Source: Constantimarinum furrinae (GTDB taxonomy: Bacteria > Bacteroidota > Bacteroidia > Flavobacteriales > Flavobacteriaceae). Taken from it: a stretch of DNA of 64,000 nt. The stretch is taken from positions 1,054,001 to 1,118,000 of the forward strand of contig NZ_CP052909.1 of the NCBI RefSeq assembly GCF_014295415.1. The letters run 5' to 3'. Positions 9,761 through 18,573 of the stretch are shown here, in pieces; the stretch's first letter is position 1; each line of letters starts with the position of its first letter. The notes beneath the pieces are model-generated. The model had not been told where the DNA came from. It worked only from the letters and a program-made list of their open reading frames with translations, and searched no databases. Made by a program: the position numbers and the translations under genes.

Positions 9761-10516
9761 ATGAAAAGGAAGCTCCGTATACAAATTCAAGAACTGGCAC
9801 AACAGATTATAGCCAATAATAATACTAAATCCACAACACAATTAAAGCAGATTGCCGCAGATCTTCATGAAAAACTTGCTGTACTCGAATATCTGGAAAC
9901 TCAAATTGAAGGAACTTCAGAAGCGGAGGAGACGGCACTTGATTCGAAAAGCTTTAGAGAGGAAAATTGGTTTACCGAACCCGAACCGGTCCCTCAGCCA
10001 CATAACAAGGAAGAATTGGTTGAGCCACTGATGGAAAAAATAAAGGATCTGGTTGCTCAAATGCCAGAGGAATCATCGCGAGTAGATGAATTGCTGGAGG
10101 AAGTTCTTCCTCAAAAGAAAGTGCCGCGGAACGATCTCGAAGAATTTGCTTCAAACTACCAACAAACGCCCACTTTTGAAAGAAAGGAGCCATCTAAGGG
10201 AGGAAAGATACCTGAATCTACAACCGACCTCATCGCCGATATCGGGGCCGAATCGAATAAGCCCAGGTCACTGAATGACAAAAATCATCAAGGACTAAAT
10301 ATTGGACTTAACGACCGCTTGGCCTTTATAAAACATCTGTTCGATGGCAATGCCGAGGATTATACCAGAGTTCTTTCACAGATCAGCACCATGAATTCGT
10401 ATGAAGAAGCAGCAGGGTTTATAAAGGGAAAAGTGAAACCCGATTACAATTATTGGCTGAAAAAGGAAGAGTATTCAGAGCGGTTTATGGCGATAGTTGA
10501 AAAGAACTTCAATTAA
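9761..10516 (+). CDS. Conserved hypothetical protein with coiled-coil N-terminus
   Basis: 251 residues, with no recognised enzyme motif, signal peptide or membrane segment. The N-terminal ~55 residues are charged and predicted helical (coiled-coil character). The middle (65-180) is acidic and proline/glutamate rich and probably disordered. The last 70 residues (from GLNDRLAFIKHLF to the end) look like a folded helical domain with aromatic residues and are probably the conserved part. It is divergent from tdk and 38 bp upstream of rsmI on the same strand, so it may be co-transcribed with rsmI and the glycosylase gene. I do not know its function. Confidence 0.75.
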   Translation: MKRKLRIQIQELAQQIIANNNTKSTTQLKQIAADLHEKLAVLEYLETQIEGTSEAEETALDSKSFREENWFTEPEPVPQPHNKEELVEPLMEKIKDLVAQMPEESSRVDELLEEVLPQKKVPRNDLEEFASNYQQTPTFERKEPSKGGKIPESTTDLIADIGAESNKPRSLNDKNHQGLNIGLNDRLAFIKHLFDGNAEDYTRVLSQISTMNSYEEAAGFIKGKVKPDYNYWLKKEEYSERFMAIVEKNFN

Positions 10517-10554
10517 TGTGAGTCTCGCTTAAAGAGAGATCAAGATCTAAAAGT

Positions 10555-11226
10555 ATGGGAAAACTCTATCTGGTGCCTACACCTATCGGCAATTTAAAGG
10601 ATATGACCTTTAGAGCGATAGAAGTTTTGGAGAAAGCCGACCTTATTTTAGCCGAAGACACCCGTACCAGCGGAAAACTTCTAAAGCACTATAATATTAC
10701 TACGCATATGCAGTCCCATCATATGCATAATGAACATAAAACCACTGACGCCATAGTTCAAAAAATCCAGAGTGGTGATACTATCGCCCTTATAAGTGAT
10801 GCAGGAACTCCGTCAATTAGTGACCCGGGGTTTTTGTTGACCCGAGCCTGTGTTGAAGCAGGGATTGAAGTGGATTGCCTTCCCGGTCCTACGGCCTTTG
10901 TACCTGCTTTAGTGAATAGCGGACTACCGAGTGATAAGTTTGTTTTTGAGGGGTTTTTACCTGTAAAGAAGGGGCGCCAGACCCGACTACTACTATTGTC
11001 CGAAGACACCCGAACCATCATTTTTTATGAATCTCCACATAAGCTCTTAAAGACGTTAAAGCAATTCGTGGAATATTTTGGAGCCGACCGCCCTGTTTCA
11101 GTGTCAAGGGAACTTACTAAGTTACACGAAGAAACTATAAGGGGTACAGTTTCAGAAGTTGCAGCACATTTTGAGAGTAAACCTCCTAAAGGAGAATTGG
11201 TTGTTATTGTGGGAGGGAAAAAATAA
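10555..11226 (+). CDS. rsmI: 16S rRNA (cytidine(1402)-2'-O)-methyltransferase
   Basis: 223 residues of the tetrapyrrole-methylase fold. Visible motifs are the start LYLVPTPIGNLKDMTFRA, then LILAEDTRTSGKLL, LISDAGTPSISDPG and LPGPTAFVPAL, all characteristic of RsmI. With RsmH, the enzyme makes N4,2'-O-dimethylcytidine at position 1402 in the decoding centre, using S-adenosylmethionine. It ends directly at the start codon of the next gene (TAA then ATG with no gap). The protein is shorter at the C-terminus than the E. coli enzyme, as is usual in Bacteroidota. Confidence 0.95.
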   Translation: MGKLYLVPTPIGNLKDMTFRAIEVLEKADLILAEDTRTSGKLLKHYNITTHMQSHHMHNEHKTTDAIVQKIQSGDTIALISDAGTPSISDPGFLLTRACVEAGIEVDCLPGPTAFVPALVNSGLPSDKFVFEGFLPVKKGRQTRLLLLSEDTRTIIFYESPHKLLKTLKQFVEYFGADRPVSVSRELTKLHEETIRGTVSEVAAHFESKPPKGELVVIVGGKK

Positions 11227-11805
11227 ATGCAGTCACTTTTAGAAGATATTAGGGCTTGTAAGATTTGCAAAGCTTATTTACCCCTAGGGCCAAGACCCGT
11301 TGTGGCCGCACACCCGGATTCCAGGATAGCCATTATTGGTCAGGCTCCCGGGACAAAGGTCCACAAGACCGGAATTCCGTGGGATGATCCCAGCGGGAAG
11401 CAATTAAGAAAATGGTTGAATGTAAGTGATGAGGATTTTTATGATACGGCAAAATTTGCCATCGTTCCTATGGGATTTTGTTACCCGGGGAGAGGAAAGA
11501 GTGGTGATCTGCCTCCCAGGAAGGAATGCGCAGCACAATGGCATGAACAATTGATGCACTCCATGCCCAAATTGAAATTAACACTACTTGTAGGGATGTA
11601 TGCTCAAAACTATTATTTAAAGGATCGCGCTAAAAGCACACTTACCGAAACAGTACGAAGTTATACGGAGTATTTACCTAAATTTTTGCCATTGCCACAT
11701 CCTTCTCCAAGAAACCGATTCTGGCTAAGCAAAAACCCCTGGTTTGAAGCTGAGGTTATACCGGTACTTCAACTACAGCTGAGCACAGTTCTAGACGCAG
11801 ATTAA
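11227..11805 (+). CDS. Uracil-DNA glycosylase family protein
   Basis: 192 residues of the COG1573-type glycosylase fold. An N-terminal CxxC pair (RACKICKAYLPLG) is present. Motif 1 is IGQAPGTKVHKTGIPWDDPSG (positions ~36-55), and the C-terminal motif 2 is LPHPSPRNRFWL. Family members remove uracil or related bases from DNA, and several carry an iron-sulphur cluster. Only two clear N-terminal cysteines are seen here, so a cluster is uncertain. It starts directly at the rsmI stop and its 3' end overlaps the convergent AhpD-like gene by 4 bp. The exact substrate is not predictable. Confidence 0.85.
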   Translation: MQSLLEDIRACKICKAYLPLGPRPVVAAHPDSRIAIIGQAPGTKVHKTGIPWDDPSGKQLRKWLNVSDEDFYDTAKFAIVPMGFCYPGRGKSGDLPPRKECAAQWHEQLMHSMPKLKLTLLVGMYAQNYYLKDRAKSTLTETVRSYTEYLPKFLPLPHPSPRNRFWLSKNPWFEAEVIPVLQLQLSTVLDAD

Positions 11806-12392
11806 ACATGTTTTCCCTTTTCCCATCCATGCTTTCCGAGATATTGTTTTCCGCTTTCAACAGCTCCATCTTCAATCGAAGTACCCATCGAATCGTTCCA
11901 ACGGTTTAAGTAACCAAACAAGGAGATCACGCCAAGCATTTCCACAATTTCTCCTTCATCCCAATGGGCGTACAACCGTTCTTTTATTTCTTCATTTACC
12001 GCATTGGGAACCTGAGAGGCTGCCAGTGAAAAGTCCAAGGCGGCTCGTTCGGCATCGTTAAATGCAGGGTGAGAACGGTATTCCCAAATATTATCCAGTT
12101 GCTCCTGCTCGGCCCCATATCGTTCGGCGGCACGAATAGCATGCGCCTGACAATAGCGACATCCCGTTGCATTACTACTCACCCAGGCGATCATTCTTTT
12201 TAGCGCCGAGGTTACCCTGCCTTCATTGGCCATGACAGCTTTATTGAGATTGATAAACGCCTTGCTTATGGCCGGTCTGCGCTGCATGGTAAGCACAGAA
12301 TTGGGACAAAACCCAAGGGTTTCATTGAAAAAGGCGGCGAGTTCTTTGGTTTCGGGATCGTGATCTGCAGATAAAGGAGTAACTAACGGCAT
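11802..12392 (-). CDS. Carboxymuconolactone decarboxylase/AhpD-like (peroxidase-related) protein
   Basis: 196 residues, all-helical AhpD fold. The CxxC-plus-His active motif CRYCQAHAIRAA is seen near residue 72, and a second helical half follows (PAFNDAERAALDFSLA). Members act as peroxidase partners or alkylhydroperoxide reductases through the vicinal cysteines. The annotation name usually used is peroxidase-related enzyme. It is a single minus-strand gene convergent with the glycosylase gene and divergent from recJ. The physiological substrate is unknown. Confidence 0.85.
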   Translation of the reverse strand: MPLVTPLSADHDPETKELAAFFNETLGFCPNSVLTMQRRPAISKAFINLNKAVMANEGRVTSALKRMIAWVSSNATGCRYCQAHAIRAAERYGAEQEQLDNIWEYRSHPAFNDAERAALDFSLAASQVPNAVNEEIKERLYAHWDEGEIVEMLGVISLFGYLNRWNDSMGTSIEDGAVESGKQYLGKHGWEKGKHV

Positions 12393-12528
12393 TGGAACGT
12401 TTTTATGTACTGAGGAATCGAAAGTACGAAAAGGAGTTTCTAAAAACCAATTAATTTGTATCTTTACACTACTTCCTCCCCTTAAAACATTTCTGCAGAT
12501 CCTTTATCGTGTTGACTGGTACGATTTG

Positions 12529-12536
12529 TATTTTTG
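12529..12536 (+). promoter_or_regulatory. Candidate -7 promoter element for recJ
   Basis: TATTTTTG matches TAnnTTTG exactly and lies 22 bp upstream of the recJ ATG. The TTG at 12512 is closer than usual for a -33 box, so only the -7 element is claimed. Confidence 0.45.
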
Positions 12537-12558
12537 ATCGACAGAAGTTTTATTACCT

Positions 12559-14250
12559 ATGCGCTGGACTCTTAAACCCAAACCCGAATCGGAAAAAGTT
12601 ATCGCACTTGCTGAGGCATTAGGAGTAGACACTATTATTGCTACCCTTTTGCTTCAACGGGGTATTGAAAGCTTTGACGCGGCAAGAGCATTTTTCAGAC
12701 CTTCGTTAAACGACCTCCACGATCCATATCTCATGAAAGATATGCGGGAGGCGGTAGACAGGATAGAAGCAGCGATAGCTTCCGAAGAAAACATCCTTGT
12801 CTATGGAGATTACGACGTAGATGGCACGACAAGCGTTGCTCTGGTTTCTTCTTTTCTGAAAACATTTTATCCTAATGTTGCTACCTATATTCCCGATCGC
12901 TATGAGGAAGGGTACGGAATATCCTATATGGGAATCGACTTTGCGCATGACAATGATTTTTCACTCATCATCGCGTTGGACTGTGGAATAAAAGCCATTG
13001 AAAAAGTGGCATATGCCGCTGAAAAGGGGGTCGACTTTATCATTTGTGATCATCACCGACCAGGACCGGAAATTCCGAAAGCAGTAGCGGTTCTTGACCC
13101 GAAACGGGAAGATTGCCTTTACCCATATAAAGAGTTGTGTGGCTGTGGTGTTGGATTTAAGCTTATCTCGGCCATCACACAACACAGAAACCTGCCAAAG
13201 GACGATCTGCTGCTGTATCTCGACCTCGTTGCCACTGCAATTGGGGCCGATATCGTTCCAATTACCGGTGAAAACCGAATTCTGGCATACTACGGACTGA
13301 AAATGATAAACAGCAATCCCAGAACGGGATTTAAGGCCATACTGAAGCAACTAAAAAAACAGACCCTTACCATAACCGATGTGGTTTTTATTATCGCTCC
13401 GCGAATTAATGCTGCGGGGAGAATGAAACACGGTAATCATGCAGTGGCTTTACTCACAGAGAACGATCTTTGGCAGGCCGAAGAATATGCCAGGGAAATA
13501 GAACAGTTCAACAAAGACCGAAAAGATGCCGATAAACAGATCACCGAAGAGGCATTAGACCAGATTTTAAAGAATAAGGAAGAAGACAGGAAAACCACGG
13601 TAGTTTATGATGAGACCTGGCATAAAGGTGTCATAGGAATTGTTGCGTCCAGACTTACCGAAACCTATTATCGTCCCACCTTGGTTTTTACCAAAAGTGG
13701 CGAAAAACTGGCCGCCTCGGCGAGATCGGTAAAAGGGTTTGACGTTTATAATGCGCTGGAAGGCTGTGCTGATTATATTGAACAATTTGGCGGACATAAA
13801 TATGCCGCCGGACTTACACTGGAGGAGAAGGACTTTGAAAATTTTAAAGCAGCTTTTGAAAAGGTGGTTTCAGAAAGCATAGACCCTAAACTCCTTATAC
13901 CGGAGGTATCAATCGATGCTGAAATTAATTTAACCGACATTACGCCAAAATTCTACCGTATACTGAAGCAGTTCGCTCCTTTCGGCCCCGGAAATATGAC
14001 TCCGGTATTTATGACCCGTCACTTAACCGATACCGGAGCAGGAAAATGTGTGGGAGAAGATAACAGTCATTTAAGAGTTGTAGTTAAACAAGGAAATTCT
14101 TCCCACTTTACCGGAATTGGCTTTGGCATGGGTCATAAATTTAAAATTGTTAGTAATGGCAGCCCTTTTAAGGCCGCTTATGTGATCGATGAAAATGAAT
14201 GGCAAGGGCAAGTAAGTCTCCAGCTAAGATTGAAGGATCTTAAGGCTTAA
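12559..14250 (+). CDS. recJ: Single-stranded-DNA-specific exonuclease RecJ
   Basis: 563 residues, typical RecJ length. The DHH phosphoesterase motifs are visible: DYDVDGT at 84-90, DCGI at 141-144 and DHH at 164-166. The DHHA1 domain motif GGHKYAAGLTL lies near residue 412 and an OB-fold follows at the C-terminus. The enzyme degrades single-stranded DNA 5' to 3' in recombination, mismatch and base-excision repair. The 3' end overlaps the convergent lpxH gene by 11 bp, so the two share their terminal codons on opposite strands. Confidence 0.96.
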   Translation: MRWTLKPKPESEKVIALAEALGVDTIIATLLLQRGIESFDAARAFFRPSLNDLHDPYLMKDMREAVDRIEAAIASEENILVYGDYDVDGTTSVALVSSFLKTFYPNVATYIPDRYEEGYGISYMGIDFAHDNDFSLIIALDCGIKAIEKVAYAAEKGVDFIICDHHRPGPEIPKAVAVLDPKREDCLYPYKELCGCGVGFKLISAITQHRNLPKDDLLLYLDLVATAIGADIVPITGENRILAYYGLKMINSNPRTGFKAILKQLKKQTLTITDVVFIIAPRINAAGRMKHGNHAVALLTENDLWQAEEYAREIEQFNKDRKDADKQITEEALDQILKNKEEDRKTTVVYDETWHKGVIGIVASRLTETYYRPTLVFTKSGEKLAASARSVKGFDVYNALEGCADYIEQFGGHKYAAGLTLEEKDFENFKAAFEKVVSESIDPKLLIPEVSIDAEINLTDITPKFYRILKQFAPFGPGNMTPVFMTRHLTDTGAGKCVGEDNSHLRVVVKQGNSSHFTGIGFGMGHKFKIVSNGSPFKAAYVIDENEWQGQVSLQLRLKDLKA

Positions 14251-14998
14251 ACTTTTTAAGTTTGAATTCTGCTCCGTCGAAACTTCCGTAAGTATAGTGA
14301 TTGATCCAATCCCCAAGATTAAAATAGGTCGATCCCTCTCCAATTTTGATCTCCATGGGCAGATGTCTGTGCCCGAATATGAAATAATCGTAATGCTTTA
14401 ATTCCAGTTTTCGTTTGGCATATTGAGCGAGCCATTCATTTTCATCCCCGAGAAAATTCTTGTCTTCATCACCAGAGATAAGCTTATTTTTTACTGAAAG
14501 ATGTTGCGCAAGTCGCACTCCCAAATCGGGATGGAGCCAGCGAAACAACCATTTTGAAAACGAATTGGTAAACACTTTTTTCATGCGCTTATAGCCCTTA
14601 TCTCCCGGGCCTTTTCCATCCCCATGACCAATTAGGAATACCTTATCGTTCAAGGTAAATTCCTTGGGTTCGTGATACACTGGAATATTGAGCTCGGTTT
14701 CGAAGTAATCATGCATCCACAGGTCGTGATTTCCGACGAAAAAATAGACGGGAATACCGCTGTCGCTAATCTCGGCGAGTTTCCCCAGCACTCTTACAAA
14801 ACCTTTTGGAACAACAGTTTTGTATTCGAACCAAAAGTCGAATAGATCGCCTAACAAAAATATGGCAGCAGCATCGTGTTTCACATGATCCAGCCATTGA
14901 ACGAATTTTTTTTCACGAGGAAGGCTTTCAGCCATCGTTGGCGCTCCTAAGTGATTATCGCTGGAGAAGTAAACTTTTTTTCCTTGCGGGATTTGCAT
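14240..14998 (-). CDS. lpxH: UDP-2,3-diacylglucosamine diphosphatase (LpxH type)
   Basis: 252-residue metallophosphoesterase. Metal-site motifs in order are SSDNHLG (Asp14, His16), GDLFDFWFEY, GNHDLW, GHGDGKGPGDKGYK and GHRHLP. The set and the FDFWFEY segment fit the LpxH family, which makes lipid X in lipid A synthesis at the inner membrane. It is a single-gene unit, and the stop overlaps the recJ end. The symbol is by family; a broader calcineurin-type phosphatase is the alternative. Confidence 0.9.
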   Translation of the reverse strand: MQIPQGKKVYFSSDNHLGAPTMAESLPREKKFVQWLDHVKHDAAAIFLLGDLFDFWFEYKTVVPKGFVRVLGKLAEISDSGIPVYFFVGNHDLWMHDYFETELNIPVYHEPKEFTLNDKVFLIGHGDGKGPGDKGYKRMKKVFTNSFSKWLFRWLHPDLGVRLAQHLSVKNKLISGDEDKNFLGDENEWLAQYAKRKLELKHYDYFIFGHRHLPMEIKIGEGSTYFNLGDWINHYTYGSFDGAEFKLKKFKP

Positions 14999-15028
14999 GG
15001 GGTAAATATAGTAAAAAGGTTGACGGAG

Positions 15029-15478
15029 TTAATTCTCATCGGCAAACCATTCGGCGTAACTGGTAGCTGTTTCCTGAAGTTTTAAGGAATGAAGGCGTAT
15101 ATTTTCAGGTAAACGGGCTTTGATCTTTTCTGCAAAATCAATGACCATCATTTCACTGGTAGGCTGATAATCGACCAGCAATACATTATGTCCCCTGTCC
15201 TGAAGTTCTTTCGCCAACTCTACATGAGGGGTATTTTTATTAAAAACAGTGGCATGGTCGAACACATTAACGATCTCTTCTTTAACGATATGTTTCAGGT
15301 CTCCAAAATCGATCACCATTCCGTATTTTACATGTTCGGAATCATTAATTGGAGATCCAATTACGGTTACTGAGAGCTTATAACTGTGCCCGTGAACATT
15401 TCTACATTTTCCGTCATACCCGTAGAGTGCATGTCCGGTTTCAAAAGAAAATTGTTTGGTAATGCGAATATTACTCAT
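15029..15478 (-). CDS. queD: 6-carboxytetrahydropterin synthase / PTPS-family protein
   Basis: 149 residues of the tunnelling fold. Zinc ligands His16, His29 and His31 are visible (FETGHAL, NVHGHSY), with the catalytic cysteine Cys25 (GKCRN) two turns before. Further on, FDHATVFN and LQETATSYAEW carry the conserved acidic and histidine residues. QueD converts dihydroneopterin triphosphate to 6-carboxytetrahydropterin for queuosine. The start ATG overlaps the stop codon of a 33-residue membrane micro-ORF (ATGA), so translation is probably coupled. A PTPS with another role cannot be excluded. Confidence 0.88.
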   Translation of the reverse strand: MSNIRITKQFSFETGHALYGYDGKCRNVHGHSYKLSVTVIGSPINDSEHVKYGMVIDFGDLKHIVKEEIVNVFDHATVFNKNTPHVELAKELQDRGHNVLLVDYQPTSEMMVIDFAEKIKARLPENIRLHSLKLQETATSYAEWFADEN

Positions 15479-15576
15479 TTTCGTCTTCTCAGTTTGTTGA
15501 CTACTACAATGATAATTAGCAGAAGACCTAGTAATAAAAAGAGCCCGTTACCGCTTAGAAGTTGCATGATGTCCAT
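15475..15576 (-). CDS. Small single-TM membrane protein (33 aa), coupled to queD
   Basis: A short open frame reads MDIMQLLSGNGLF, then a ~20-residue leucine/isoleucine/valine segment (GLLLIIIVVVN), then a basic tail KLRRRK and TGA. The layout (short outside part, one membrane helix, positively charged cytoplasmic end) is that of a real small membrane protein. The TGA overlaps the queD ATG as ATGA, a sign of translational coupling. An internal ATG at 15567 is an alternative start. It sits 24 bp downstream of the MATE gene. I do not recognise a family. Confidence 0.6.
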   Translation of the reverse strand: MDIMQLLSGNGLFLLLGLLLIIIVVVNKLRRRK

Positions 15577-15600
15577 GGCATAAAATTTTAGTAAAAGTAT

Positions 15601-16941
15601 CTATTTTTCAACTAATGGGAGATACTTTCGCTTAAATTTAATAATTAGGGCAACAGCACGGTATGCCACCCAAATGATTAGCGCTATCCAAATTCCCTTC
15701 AGTCCCCATCCCATGTATTTTGAGAAAAACAATACCGGTATAAACCCAAATAGTGTAGCGCTAAGAAGGACATTCCGCAAATAACTCATTTCTCCTAGCC
15801 CTTTGAAAATAGAATCTAAGGTAAATGCCAAAGCGTTAAAAGGAAGGCATAAAAGTACCAGGAAATACATTCCGTAGAAAATTGACAGCACTTCAGGGTC
15901 CTTATTGAATAATGCGCCAACAGGTTGATACAGGAAAGCTCCAATGATAATAAGAACAGCGGCAATACCCAGATTATATAAATTTACCCGCCTCATTAAT
16001 TTCCAGAGTGTATTATAATCTTTCTCACCAAGTAATTTTCCACCGAGAATATTTCCTGCAGCACCATAACCGTCGATAAAAAATGCTGTAAAAATCCACA
16101 CGTTAAACGCTATGGTGTGGGCAGCGATATAGTTCGTTCCCAGTCCGGTTGCCTCACGGGTCGCAAGAATTAGCGCCCCATTGAGGGCAATTGAGCGGAC
16201 GAATAGGTTGAGGCTCATGCTTACTAGCCTGTTGATCTCCGGGTGGAGTGGAAATTTTAACCGAAGCGATACTTCGGTTTTTTTAAGTAGAAAAATCAGT
16301 GCAATGACGGCCATCACTATTTGAGATATAAGGCTTGCCCAGGCGGCTCCTTCGATGTTCATCGCAGGAATCACGCCTTCAATACCATAGACAAGGGCAA
16401 AGTCGAGTGCAATGTTTAGTGTGGCTCCAATTCCGGCAACGATCATGGGCCAAAACGTGTTTTGCAGCCCCCTAAAGAGACCGAATACCGCAAACGTGAA
16501 AAGCGTAAGCGGGAAGCCCCAAACACGAATGTTGTAGTAATCGATGCTAAAATCCAGGATCATTCCGGTGGCATTGAACAATCCAAAGATCTCTTCCACG
16601 AAAAAGTAAGTTCCTCCCAGGACGATAATGCTTAGGGCAACATTAAAGTAAATGGCCTGTGCCGGAAAATTCTGGAGGGTTGAAATATTGCCAGCTCCCA
16701 GATTTTGAGAGACAATGGCCGAGATAGCGCTGCGTGTTTGGCCCAGGATCCAGATAAGCGCTGATAGAAACGTACCAACGATCCCAACCGCCGCCAGGGA
16801 TTCGGTACCAAATTGAGAAATATTGCCAACAACTGCGGCATCGGTGCTGGAAAGTACAGGTTCGGCAATTCCCGAAATGATCGCCGGAAGCGCCAATTGT
16901 TGTATGCGTTTAAAGGAAATGTTGGTGGCTGCCATTTTCAT
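15601..16941 (-). CDS. MATE family efflux transporter
   Basis: 446 residues with about twelve hydrophobic segments in two halves. The N-terminal signature LALPAIISGIAEPVLSSTDA and the repeat-half motif pattern match the MATE (DinF/NorM-like) family of Na+- or H+-coupled drug and metabolite exporters of the inner membrane. The first ATG (16941) is used; the ATG at 16935 is equally possible. The downstream micro-ORF and queD follow on the same strand, so the three may be one transcript. The substrate is unknown. Confidence 0.92.
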   Translation of the reverse strand: MKMAATNISFKRIQQLALPAIISGIAEPVLSSTDAAVVGNISQFGTESLAAVGIVGTFLSALIWILGQTRSAISAIVSQNLGAGNISTLQNFPAQAIYFNVALSIIVLGGTYFFVEEIFGLFNATGMILDFSIDYYNIRVWGFPLTLFTFAVFGLFRGLQNTFWPMIVAGIGATLNIALDFALVYGIEGVIPAMNIEGAAWASLISQIVMAVIALIFLLKKTEVSLRLKFPLHPEINRLVSMSLNLFVRSIALNGALILATREATGLGTNYIAAHTIAFNVWIFTAFFIDGYGAAGNILGGKLLGEKDYNTLWKLMRRVNLYNLGIAAVLIIIGAFLYQPVGALFNKDPEVLSIFYGMYFLVLLCLPFNALAFTLDSIFKGLGEMSYLRNVLLSATLFGFIPVLFFSKYMGWGLKGIWIALIIWVAYRAVALIIKFKRKYLPLVEK

Positions 16942-17033
16942 GACAAAGGTAGGGCTTATCGCAAGGGAAAATAAAATATGAGTATTACAATTTTTAATTC
17001 TGAAGTAAGGAAATCTTATTCTGCTATTTCAAT

Positions 17034-17534
17034 TTATAGCACAAGTTCGTAACAATAAAACGGAAATTCACTTTGCTTCGGGAAGAAGATATTTCCCAAC
17101 TGGGTGTAACCGCGTGCTTTATAAAATTTCTGGTTACGAATATTTTTGCTGAAAGTATCTAGACGAATAGAAGCTGCTTTTTTTTCACGGGCATATGCTT
17201 CGGCATAATCCATCAACGCTCTTGCATAGCCTTTCTTTTGGTGCTCCGGATGAACTGCTAGTCTATGAATGTATAGGTTGTTACTATCCGGGGTTAACCA
17301 AGTGATGTCGTTGTATTCTTCATCTTTTTCCGAGGATATTACAATACATCCCGTTATGGCGGTTTCAGAAAGAAGAACGAATAACTCATCCCGTTTCAGA
17401 TCATTTTTAAACGCTTCTGGATTGGGATAATGTTCATTCCATTGGTAGATTCCTTCCGAAGCCATTTTTGCCCCACAAGCTCTGGTGATTGTTATAATTT
17501 TCTCAATTTCCGTTGGTTTGGCCTTCCGAATCAT
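17034..17534 (-). CDS. GNAT family N-acetyltransferase
   Basis: 166 residues. The acetyl-CoA pyrophosphate loop is seen in LAVHPEHQKKGYARALMDYA (residues ~90-109, the R/QxxGxG/A motif), preceded by beta-strands, and the C-terminus has NQKFYKARGYTQLG. These are standard GNAT features. The acceptor (amino acid, peptide or small amine) is not inferable. It is divergent from the universal stress protein gene, with about 50 bp between them. Confidence 0.88.
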   Translation of the reverse strand: MIRKAKPTEIEKIITITRACGAKMASEGIYQWNEHYPNPEAFKNDLKRDELFVLLSETAITGCIVISSEKDEEYNDITWLTPDSNNLYIHRLAVHPEHQKKGYARALMDYAEAYAREKKAASIRLDTFSKNIRNQKFYKARGYTQLGNIFFPKQSEFPFYCYELVL

Positions 17535-17544
17535 TTTTAAAAAT

Positions 17545-17552
17545 TAATTTTG
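17545..17552 (+). promoter_or_regulatory. Candidate -7 promoter element for the universal stress protein gene
   Basis: TAATTTTG matches TAnnTTTG and lies 33 bp upstream of the ATG at 17586. A TTTG occurs at 17517-17520, giving a 24-bp spacer, slightly longer than usual. Confidence 0.4.
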
Positions 17553-17585
17553 CACAGAAATATAGGTAAAAGTAATACTACTAGG

Positions 17586-18377
17586 ATGAAAAATATATTG
17601 GTTCCCATAGGGTCTTCAGAAAATTCAGTGAGTAATCTGCAGTACGCTATCGATCTTGCCCAGGAGATGGATGCCTATGTCTATGTAATTTCAGTCTTTC
17701 AGGAATTATCGAAAGTAGGAGGGCTTACTAAAGTAAATGCGTTAATAAAGGAAGAGACCGAAAATCGTTTAGAAGAAGTGGTTTCGAAGGTCAATAAGCG
17801 GGATGTGACGGTGATTGCTCACCCTATTAAGGGATCTGTTGTGGAGAGTATTAATCGTTTTAACAGACATGTTCATGTGGATCTTATGGTTTTATCTCCC
17901 CGAAGTAATTCTATACGGGAAGAGGTGTACTTAGGAAATACTTCAGGAAAGATCATGAAAAGTACCAATATCCCTATTTTGGTAGTGCCGGAAGGGGCAG
18001 TTTTTCAACAACCGTCTTCCATGCTAATGGCATTTAAGAACGGAAGCTTTGAAAAGAAAACCTTAGAGCCGGTAAAGCAGTTCGTAAAACATTTTGGCAC
18101 CGAAGTGCATGTCCTTCATGTTGAAACTCCTGAAACAACCGATGATATGAAGGAGGTGAGCCCGAGATTAACGAAGCTACAGAGCTCTTATGCTAAAGCA
18201 GAAAACGCGACAACGTATCAGGCTGTTTTAGAGCATTATCACGACAAGGAAGCCGATATGTTGTGTGTTGTGCGAAGAAAGCGCGGTTTTTTCAAGAAGT
18301 TGTGGGAAAAGAATGTGGTATTAAAGCGGGAATTTCACACCAGTAAACCTTTGCTCGTTTTACAGGTTCAGGAATAA
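17586..18377 (+). CDS. Universal stress protein, two UspA domains
   Basis: 263 residues from the ATG at 17586, where MKNILVPIGSSENS gives the usual first beta-strand of UspA. The frame is open 36 bp further upstream, but that extension would precede the beta-strand with unrelated residues. Domain 1 spans about 1-140, with the nucleotide-loop-like end GNTSGKIMKSTNIPILVVPEG. Domain 2 spans about 150-263, but its loop is degenerate. Such tandem Usps are soluble cytoplasmic proteins induced by starvation or stress. The tRNA-Ala gene follows 60 bp downstream. Confidence 0.9.
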   Translation: MKNILVPIGSSENSVSNLQYAIDLAQEMDAYVYVISVFQELSKVGGLTKVNALIKEETENRLEEVVSKVNKRDVTVIAHPIKGSVVESINRFNRHVHVDLMVLSPRSNSIREEVYLGNTSGKIMKSTNIPILVVPEGAVFQQPSSMLMAFKNGSFEKKTLEPVKQFVKHFGTEVHVLHVETPETTDDMKEVSPRLTKLQSSYAKAENATTYQAVLEHYHDKEADMLCVVRRKRGFFKKLWEKNVVLKREFHTSKPLLVLQVQE

Positions 18378-18437
18378 AAATTTTCTTATTTTCGCATACA
18401 TTTTGATATTGATTCAGATCCTTATTAAAATATTCTT

Positions 18438-18511
18438 GGGGATGTAGCTCAGCTGGCTAGAGTGCTTGACTGGCAGTCAAGAGGTCGTGGGTTCGAGTCC
18501 CATCTTCTCCA
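18438..18511 (+). tRNA. tRNA-Ala (anticodon GGC)
   Basis: A full cloverleaf can be drawn: acceptor GGGGATG/CTTCTCC, D-stem GCTC/GAGT, anticodon stem CTTGA/TCAAG with loop CTGGCAG (anticodon GGC), T-arm GTGGG-TTCGAGT-CCCAT and discriminator A. The acceptor has one T-T mismatch at pair 6-67. The 3' CCA is not encoded and must be added enzymatically. A terminator hairpin follows directly. Confidence 0.95.
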
Positions 18512-18513
18512 CG

Positions 18514-18547
18514 AAAAAAGCAGTGCATTGGCACTGCTTTTTTATTT
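18514..18547 (+). terminator. Bidirectional terminator between tRNA-Ala and the convergent lipoprotein gene
   Basis: A perfect 13-bp stem AAAAAAGCAGTGC / GCACTGCTTTTTT (18514-18526 with 18531-18543) and ATTG loop. T-runs lie on both strands, so it can end both the plus-strand tRNA transcript and the minus-strand lipoprotein gene at 18574. Confidence 0.88.
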
Positions 18548-18573
18548 ATTATCAGGGAGTTCGCTTTACTCTT

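Noticed and set aside
16944-16951. TACCTTTG (-7-like) box just upstream of the MATE gene start
   Set aside because: It lies only 2 bp from the ATG and no TTTG box is at the right distance, so a real promoter would imply a leaderless or later start. Not enough support.
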